The notes under the pieces were generated by a model that ran no database searches, was not told the DNA's origin, and saw only the letters and a program-made list of their open reading frames with translations. A DNA stretch of 64,000 nt. Origin: Gnetum montanum (taxonomy: Eukaryota > Streptophyta > Gnetopsida > Gnetales > Gnetaceae). This document shows positions 57,650-64,000 of this stretch, one piece after another; positions within the stretch are counted from its first letter, which is position 1; each line of letters opens with the position of its first letter. The stretch lies in NCBI GenBank assembly GCA_015680685.1, contig MNCI01037762.1, positions 28,488-92,487 of the forward strand. Direction: 5' to 3'. A program made the translations under genes and the position numbers.

Positions 57650-58448
57650 TGATGAGCGGTGAGGTACCCCTACATCCAACCATACGAGTCACGAAGTGTT
57701 CACATGCAACTTGGTCAAATTCTATGAAATTTTTCATTTTCAATGCACTAGCCCTTTAGGAAGTGAATCTAGTCTTAAGGTCAATTGTTGTCTTCCCAAT
57801 TACACTTGTGACGTTCGCTAGTATGGTTAAGTGTAACTATGACATTCGATTTTTATCATTTTTTTTAATTTTTTATAGTTGGGTGCTTGAAATGTAGATG
57901 AAAATAAATTTAATTAATTAATCTAAATTAAATAATTAACTAATCATTTAACTAATTCTGTACACATCTTGAACCCACATATCCGCCACTGGGCAACCAA
58001 GCACTATGCTACTGGGTGTACCAAGCAATAACGTTGCTAGGCTTACCAAGTGAATACGTGTTATGCTCAAAGCAATCATACTAACAAATAACTAAAAACA
58101 TTAAATGCATAAATGAAATAGCTAATCTATCCAAAGTGCTACAAGGTTTATTAGAAAGCTTGTCTTTATTGCCACACACACTATCATGCTCAGGTACTTA
58201 ATGACTCCTATTGTAGGCACTTGAAGGAAAAATTCTAACTTTCGAATGGAAAAAAATTCAAGAGCTCCACTGCAACTAAAATCTACTTATTTCCATAGAT
58301 GCGGCTACAAGCACGTATTTATAGTTGACACATGACACTATGTTGACAGGGCCTTGTTTATGCATGGTAAGATGCATTGACTAGGCCTTGTCAATGAGGC
58401 TACATCGACGAGGCCTTGTTGATGTAGCCAACTTAATGTGACTCATCA
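57650..58448 (-). repeat. 5' LTR (copy F), 799 bp
   Basis: Ends TGATGAG/CTCATCA. The TATA box is the complement of 58,316-58,323. Between the LTR start and TATA lie three copies of a GAC-AGGCCTTG unit (near 58,344, 58,380 and 58,408). It lacks part of the U5-side sequence present in the 3' LTR. Confidence 0.93.
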
Positions 58449-58453
58449 TCAAT

Positions 58454-59050
58454 GCAAAGGACCATGAGCCACATTATTTTTACAATCTATAAGATGTGAG
58501 CTGTTGCAATCCATTGGTAGTTATAGTCTCTAAAAAAATTCAAAATTTTAAAAGATACATATTTCTAGAGAGAAAAAAATGATCACCTAAGACTATATAA
58601 AGGTCAAGGATGCTTCTAAAGTATTCATGCCCTATCTACCATAGCATTGGGATCCCTTGAGAGAAGAAAAGTATCTTAATTATTGGATCCATTTATGTTT
58701 TCTCATCTTGAGAATTTACCTTGAGGATTGTGAGAGTCAGAGAGGATTTTTTAGGTGTTGTTCTCAATCCTTGATTTGTACTTTTATTTTTGACATTGAA
58801 TAAAGAAGTGTTCTATTTTTTTTATGCTTTATTCTTTTTAAAACTTCATTCAAGTTGGATTCTAAGGGAGTTTAATACTTGATATGATTGCAATTTATAT
58901 AAAGCATAAACAAGATGATTTTTGCTTATGTTTCTTGTAAATCCTCTTCCAAAATTATGATAAAGGATTTGATAATAAGAATGAAACTTCTCAATTCTTA
59001 TATGGATATTGCATGGTTGTTCCAATTCCTTCATTTAATGTTCTTGATGT
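58454..59050. other. LTR-like noncoding sequence with TATA box and polyadenylation signal
   Basis: TATATAAA is at 58,594-58,601 and AATAAA at 58,799-58,804, about 200 bp apart, as in a copia LTR R region on the plus strand. No LTR ends or primer site found. No gene. Confidence 0.35.
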
Positions 59051-59054
59051 ATAC

Positions 59055-59660
59055 CATCATTGTTTTCCTTAAAATACATATGTCCAAATACATTTCCATT
59101 AAATTTTACATTTCATAAGGAAAGGAATTTCCTCTAAATGGAATAAAAACATTTATATGTGTTTTATTTTTAATCATAGACTACAAAAATACATATTATG
59201 GTCATATCCCCTAAAGTTCTTATGAGGAAACTTGGTATATGAACCTAATAAATACAATTAAATATTTTGAGATGAAAAAGATTGGATATCCTACCATACA
59301 ATGTTTGATATGAATTAATGCCTTTGTCAAAGGATGAGTGTAACCTATTAAGGATATGAGAGAATGTGTGGATTACTTTTTCTCTAAATAATTTTGGCAA
59401 TTTTTTTTAGCTCAACATCCATCTTATCATGCCTTACAATATACCATTTCTTCTTTTAGCCACTATTTAATTGTAGTGAGTAGTTGTATATGGTTTATTT
59501 TTCAATCTTATTTTTATTACAAAATTCATCCAGTGTATCATTAAGAAAATCTCCTTCCTTGTCACTCATGATGAAATTAGTTTTTAAATTTAATTAATTC
59601 TCCACAAGATTCTTAAAATATTTAAAAGTGAATCAAGGTTCATCTTTACATTGCAAAAAA
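59055..59660 (-). pseudogene. Ty1/copia integrase remnant
   Basis: Minus-strand reading across frameshifts: FKYFKNLVEN near 59,620; SDKEGDFLNDTLDEFCNKNK near 59,510-59,570 (compare SDNGGEF...EFC...GI); RRNG near 59,450; VIHTFSHILNRLHSSFDKGI NSYQTLYGR near 59,290-59,370 (compare A..ILNR.P.KAL...TPYE.W.G.KP); then a CIFVVYD segment near 59,170-59,200 (compare C.F.GY). Characteristic of copia integrase. RT and LTRs are not identified. Confidence 0.65.
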
Positions 59661-61135
59661 TATACTCAAGCATGTAACACCTTGCTCTAAATACCTTTTA
59701 CTCTTTATATGTTTATGGTTTAAAACTTTTATATGTAATGTGAGCTATGTGCCTAGCTATGTTTTTCTTGCCCTTTTTGAAAACTATTTTAAGGTTTATT
59801 TTTATCTTTGCTTCCTTTTTAATTTTAATAATTTTATCATTTTGTAGTATTTTTAAACTTTTATATTTTTATACCTTATTAATTTTTAATAATTTCATTA
59901 TTTTGAATTATCTTGTCATTTAGCACATGTTCACTAACCCATTTTGTTGGAGCTTATTTTTTATGTTTTCAAATATTAAGCACTAGATAGGTCATTGACA
60001 CATGGGGTATTACTTTGATTTTTTGGTATGATTTATTTTGAGAATTTAGGAGATGTCCCTAATATCAGCGTAGACTATAGCCCAGGTGAGGAAAAAGGAT
60101 TTTGAATTTGAATTTTGTAATGAGTTTTGGATCATAAGAGCTTCTTTTCCCAAAATTGTCAAACCATTTCAAAAATATAAGCTTGAACACTATTCCATGA
60201 GAGAGCATCCTTTTACCTCGTCTTATTGACATTTGGGAGATAAAGCTTGAGAGGAAGATACCATATTAGAAAGAGAGATAGATTTAAATATACATTTTCA
60301 ACCAAGATCTATGGATTCAAAGGCTATTTATAAGATTAAAGCCACACAAAGATCCTTTCTGTAGCACTATCAATTTTAGGTAGGGTAAGTTGGTGTTTTG
60401 CTTCTTTGGATTTTGGTAATTTGATTAGTGTATATTTCTTTGACCTTTTTCAATTATTTAGCAATATTCATCAATTTTTTTGATTTCTTGAAATTAGATT
60501 ATTTTAGTATTATTTTCTAAAGTTTAACTTTTCTCATATTCTATATCATGCTTGGAATATTAGTTAATGTTTTTACTAAGATTGACTATGTTTTATCTTT
60601 GTTTAAAATTTTGTCAATATTCCAAGCCATTTTTCACATTTTCGATACCTGAGATGACTCTGAATGTCAATAGCCTAGAAGAAAAAAAATGTTTAGCATG
60701 TTAACATAGATCATGAGGAGTCCTTCATCATTAATTATGACTTGGTTGTGAGGTTGCAATGAATAAAATAATATATTTTTGAATTAATTGTGAAAAATGG
60801 AGAAGCTTTTATAAAGTTATCATTGCCCTTGAAGCAACAAAAAACTTATGAAAATTAGCAAAGTTACATTTTTAGGACCCCTAGAATGCTTGAAAAGTAG
60901 TAATCCATTTTGATATTTAGTAGCTATAGGAGTCTTAAAAAAGCATAAGAAGATTATACTTTTATTTGGAAATATCATAATATTTTCACATATCATTTGA
61001 ACTTAGATTTTGAGCATTTATCCTATTGGCATATCAGAAATTTCTATTTGATAATATTTTTTCACCTATTAGTCTTAGTCTTGTAGTTTTGATGCTTGAA
61101 ATTTTTGGTATTTTTATCTAATAATATTTTTTGAT
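59661..61135. other. No recognisable gene
   Basis: AT-rich; possibly gag/protease of the copia remnant or an older element, but no motif can be read. It ends abruptly at the junction with Athila-like RT at about 61,136. Confidence 0.35.
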
Positions 61136-61723
61136 ATAGGTAGAGAAGTCATTCAAGAAGACTTCTACTCTACTACTGATTTGTTTTTGAAGGATGATGA
61201 AGACCAAACGTTGAAATGTAGTAGGGGCATTGCATAGGCTAAAGGGCATTTTCCTATATGTAAAAGTCCCCTAGGGACCTTTGAATGTAGTTTTGGCTTG
61301 GTCCTCTAGTGTTATTTGGATTTGGTTATAGCCACTAGCATCTTCTAGGAAGCTGTAATAGCAATGCCTTGCTATGGTATCCAACACTTGGTTAAGAAAT
61401 GACAATGGAGACTGATCTTTGTAAGTTGCCATGTTCAATAGTCAAAGGTCTATGTAAAATTTTAATTTTCCTCCTTTCTATAGAATAATAATGAGTGGGC
61501 TAACCCATTTACTATTTATAATTGGGTAGATAAACCTAGCCTTGAGGAGTTGTTTAATCTCCTCTTTGACAACTTGCGTCAATTTGGAGTTCAACTTATG
61601 ATGTGAGTAGCATTTTGGCTTGATGGATGGATCTGTATAGATATAGTGTTGGCATATCCATGGATCGATTCCTATAAGCTCATGATATGACCAAGCAAAG
61701 GTTGTTGGCCATTTTTTCATCAC
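61136..61723 (-). pseudogene. Reverse transcriptase N-terminal part, truncated
   Basis: The open piece 61,478-61,723 reads MMKKWPTTFAWSYHELIGID and LTQVVKEEIKQLLKARFIYP, the fingers of Ty3/gypsy RT. The broken remainder to 61,136 covers the palm up to the catalytic box. The truncation point is within RT. Confidence 0.88.
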
Positions 61724-61739
61724 CTTTAATAATTTTTAT

Positions 61740-62010
61740 TTTTGTTCAAGAGCAAGTCTAGCATTAACGATCACTAACTTGCCATTATTGAGAAACATAT
61801 ATTCCATGCCTGTTAGTAAAGGCTTCAGTTCAAGAAGCCTTGGCTTGAAGTCATTAGGGATCTCCAACTCTCCCCAATCTATTTCTCTTTTGGTGTTGGA
61901 GAGTTAGCGATGGAGTTGCTTCATTTTATTCATGCTTTTAACATAGGTGTTGGTGAGGCTTTCAGATGGTTCCATGCATATGGTGGATTCAGTTTGTCCA
62001 TATGTTATTA
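61740..62010 (-). pseudogene. Pre-RT linker
   Basis: Reads MEPSESLTNTYV, LSNTKREIDWGELEIPNDF and LLELKPLLTGMEYMFLNNGK, homologous to 56,170-56,403. Broken by stops. Confidence 0.75.
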
Positions 62011-62109
62011 GCCATTGGGTACCTTCTTATTTTGTGGCTACTACTTACACACACCTTTAAATCACTATTATTTTAGCACATTAATTGCATGCTTGGAGTG
62101 ATGTATCTT

Positions 62110-62560
62110 TGATGGTTCATAGTTTCTGCATGCAGTGGCACCTTGTATCACTATATGCAATGCATGGAACTCTCTTCTTCTCAACTTTACCAAATTTATT
62201 TTCTTTGGAAATTTCTAAGGAAAGGTCTTGAATCCTTATCTTGGCATCTATCATACCTAACCATGCCCTTTCCATGATTATAGGAAATTCCCCCTTGTAG
62301 TTTTCCACATGGATTATAAGGAAATTAGTAGGATAGGACCATATATAGATGATGATCACAATATCCTTCACTAGCCCTAGAGGGTCAATGATGGACTAAT
62401 CTGCTAGCTCCAATTTGATGTTGCTCTTTTTCAAAAGAGGTAAATTCCAAGCCTTGCACATTTCTTGGGAAATTAAGTTGACTCTGAAACTTGAATCCAA
62501 GAGAGCCTTGCATGGTTTATTTCCTACAAGCTATAAGTAGATGAGGGGACTCTTAGGATT
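62110..62560 (-). pseudogene. Aspartic protease of Athila-like element
   Basis: Reads NKPCKALLDSSFRVNLIS near 62,475-62,525 (active-site DSG changed to DSS), MCKAWNLPLLKKSNIKLELA, then the open frame 62,117-62,371 with FPIIMERAWLGMIDAKIRI (family G.AWL). Matches 38,250-38,700. Confidence 0.85.
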
Positions 62561-64000
62561 AGATTATTTCCTAGAAAGGTGACTAGCCTTTATCCAATTT
62601 GTGACCACATGGATTAACATGATAGTGTGGATTTGGGGAGATGTTTTATTTCAAGTTGGCTTAGTAAAATTTTCAGAGGTAGGAGCAATAGGGTTGGTAG
62701 CCATAGCTATTTGTGAGGGTTTCATGGAACTACTAGTTTTGAAGAATGGCCTTTTATGAGGCTTGAATTTAGGCCCACTCAGATAGATATTTGGCTATAG
62801 ATTCACTACCCACATTACAGTTTTTTGTTATGGCTATGCAAGAATTTCACCCTACATGGATGGAGTAGGTGGTAAAGGTGTAGTTGGTTGTGGTGTAGGA
62901 GTTGATGGGTGTTGAGGAGGATGAAAGAAAAAAGAAGACTCCTCCTTGGAGAAGGTGCTTTATAATATTCTAAAAGATAATAGGGATAAGGGAAGGAGGT
63001 GTGGCTAGAAGAGTCACACTAGGATACAAGCTATTGGACATAGTATCCATAGGGATTAGTTTTCCAGTAAGGATTTTGTTGTCATGGTGGTCACATTTCT
63101 CATGACTATGGATGTTGCCACTACTGATACTACTCCTAAGGTTGAGGAGGTGCCCCACTTAGATAATATGTTTTTTGGTGGAACTATTGCCTATATTTTG
63201 CTTGTGTATAAGTTAACTACTTGGGTGCTTGCTATTTTGCCAATCTAGGATTTAAAGCATATACCCCAAATTCTTGTAGATGTGATACCACTGGACAACA
63301 TTCCTAAGGATGTTCATATTGGCAAATGTTACAACCATCATCATCTATTTCTGAATTTGTAATCTCTTCTACTACTATAGCTTTACCCTTTTTCTTATAA
63401 TATCCTTGTTCTGCATCCTTTTTCTTCCTTCTTTCTTAACCACTACTCCCTTGGTATCTTTGCTCCTCTATGGTTTTTAGAGCTATTTTGAATTTATCAT
63501 CTAAGGAGTCCCACATCTTATCTACCTTACCCAATATTTTGATGATAGATTTTTATATTAACAAGGTTTTCCTCTACACCACTTCATCAAGCAGTGCCTC
63601 CTCCTCAGTATCATAGAAACACACCTTCCTTTTATGAATGGAGGGATCCCTATGGTACTCTTTTATATTTTCATACTTTTTGAGTTTTCCTTCTTCTTTG
63701 GCTACTTGATCTATTAGCCTTTGTATCTGATGGACTTGTAGTTTAGAAAGTCTCCCTTGGGCATAGACCCCAAGAGTTTTGTTTGTTTCATTCTTGAGCC
63801 CATCTGTGATATGGTAGGGTTGATCCCTTTGGGAGTATCCATGGCTTGGACATCAATGTAGAAGAGAATAGTACTTGCCCAAGGCTACATCCAAGGAATC
63901 ATGATTTTCTTGTTTCCATACTTGGATTTGCCTCCACAAGTTGGACACTCTTGAGTACATTTGGTATTTGTCATTAAAAAGCTCCAACATCATACTCCAT
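62561..64000 (-). pseudogene. gag of Athila-like element, partial
   Basis: From the right edge: capsid part with MLELFNDKYQ- and LGTYAQGRLS-like segments, then MWDSLDDKFKIALKTI near 63,480-63,530, a C-x2-C-x3-H-x3-C cluster (CNICQYEHP) near 63,310-63,350 and a Pro/Gln-rich tail to about 62,600. Collinear with 36.8-38.2 kb. The N-terminus is outside the window. Confidence 0.8.

Larger units (their letters stand above)
46687..58453 (-). mobile_element. Complete Athila-like element with ORF3 (11,757 bp), TSD TCAAT
   Basis: LTRs at 46,692-47,574 (3') and 57,650-58,448 (5') are flanked by TCAAT at 46,687-46,691 and 58,449-58,453. Transcription order: primer site, gag, [deletion], pre-RT linker, RT, RNase H, integrase, 1.4-kb noncoding part with a 617-bp tandem duplication, ORF3, polypurine-like tract, LTR. 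Old: every frame is broken and the LTRs differ by indels (883 and 799 bp). Confidence 0.95.
61136..64000 (-). mobile_element. Athila-like element fragment: gag, protease, RT; cut at 61,136 and by window edge
   Basis: Minus-strand coding order from the right edge: gag, zinc-binding, Pro-rich tail, protease, pre-RT linker, RT. Homology to the element at 46.7-58.4 kb stops at 61,136 inside RT, just before the YxDD-equivalent (VFLNDFS, reading N for the first D). RNase H, integrase, ORF3 and the 3' LTR are absent on this side. Confidence 0.85.

Overview
The window is a gene-poor, AT-rich stretch of a large plant nuclear genome, almost entirely LTR-retrotransposon sequence in several nested and decayed layers. 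Plant origin is inferred from the element families: Ty3/gypsy elements with a tRNA-Asp-type primer site (Athila/Tat style), chromoviruses with a chromodomain, a Tat-like element with a second, plant-type RNase H, Ty1/copia elements of SIRE/Maximus type with a tRNA-iMet-type primer site, a LINE, and tRNA-derived SINEs. The sequence does not show which seed-plant lineage it is. A 134-base N run and one isolated N mark it as draft assembly. I found no host gene I would defend; one GC-richer open frame near 27.7-28.1 kb is the only candidate.

Layout. 1-2481: 5' end of an Athila-like Ty3/gypsy element on the minus strand (gag, primer site, LTR), running off the left edge. 3.3-4.6 kb: LINE remnant. 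4.6-6.1 kb: SINE-like units, two of them in an inverted pair. 6.8-8.9 kb: copia pol remnant. 9.4-11.5 kb: chromovirus pol remnant (minus) next to an AGATGTCT motif array. 11.7-12.9 kb: probable copia LTR and primer site. 16.9-20.4 kb: decayed coiled-coil/'plant transposon protein' ORF (P1) split by a solo LTR with a perfect 5-bp target duplication. 22.0-26.5 kb: Tat-like Ty3/gypsy element (minus) whose extra RNase H lies before the reverse transcriptase. 27.4-28.5 kb: two tandem repeats around the GC-richer ORF. 29.6-30.1 kb: near-perfect 513-bp foldback. 32.7-42.0 kb: SIRE-like copia LTR and gag, interrupted between its two zinc knuckles by a complete 6.9-kb Athila-like element (34,700-41,616, TSD AGGTC). 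42.1-44.5 kb: a second such ORF (P2) between a motif array and an LTR fragment. 44.9-46.3 kb: chromovirus integrase plus chromodomain (plus strand). 46,692-58,448: complete 11.8-kb Athila-like element on the minus strand (TSD TCAAT) with gag, RT, RNase H, integrase and a long third ORF (P3). 59.0-59.7 kb: copia integrase remnant. 61.1-64.0 kb: a further Athila-like gag-PR-RT fragment running off the right edge.

The two complete Athila-like elements are deletion derivatives of one family with complementary losses: 34,700-41,616 keeps gag and protease but lacks RT, RNase H, integrase and ORF3; 46,692-58,448 keeps RT, RNase H, integrase and ORF3 but lost the gag C-terminus and protease. Frames are broken mainly by TAG/TGA where relatives have CAG/CGA/CGG, the pattern expected from deamination of methylated cytosines in silenced chromatin. 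Several LTR families carry short palindromic or repeated motif arrays near their promoters: GATATC about every 14 bp, AGATGTCT (overlapping the auxin-response hexamer TGTCTC), and a GAC-AGGCCTTG unit.
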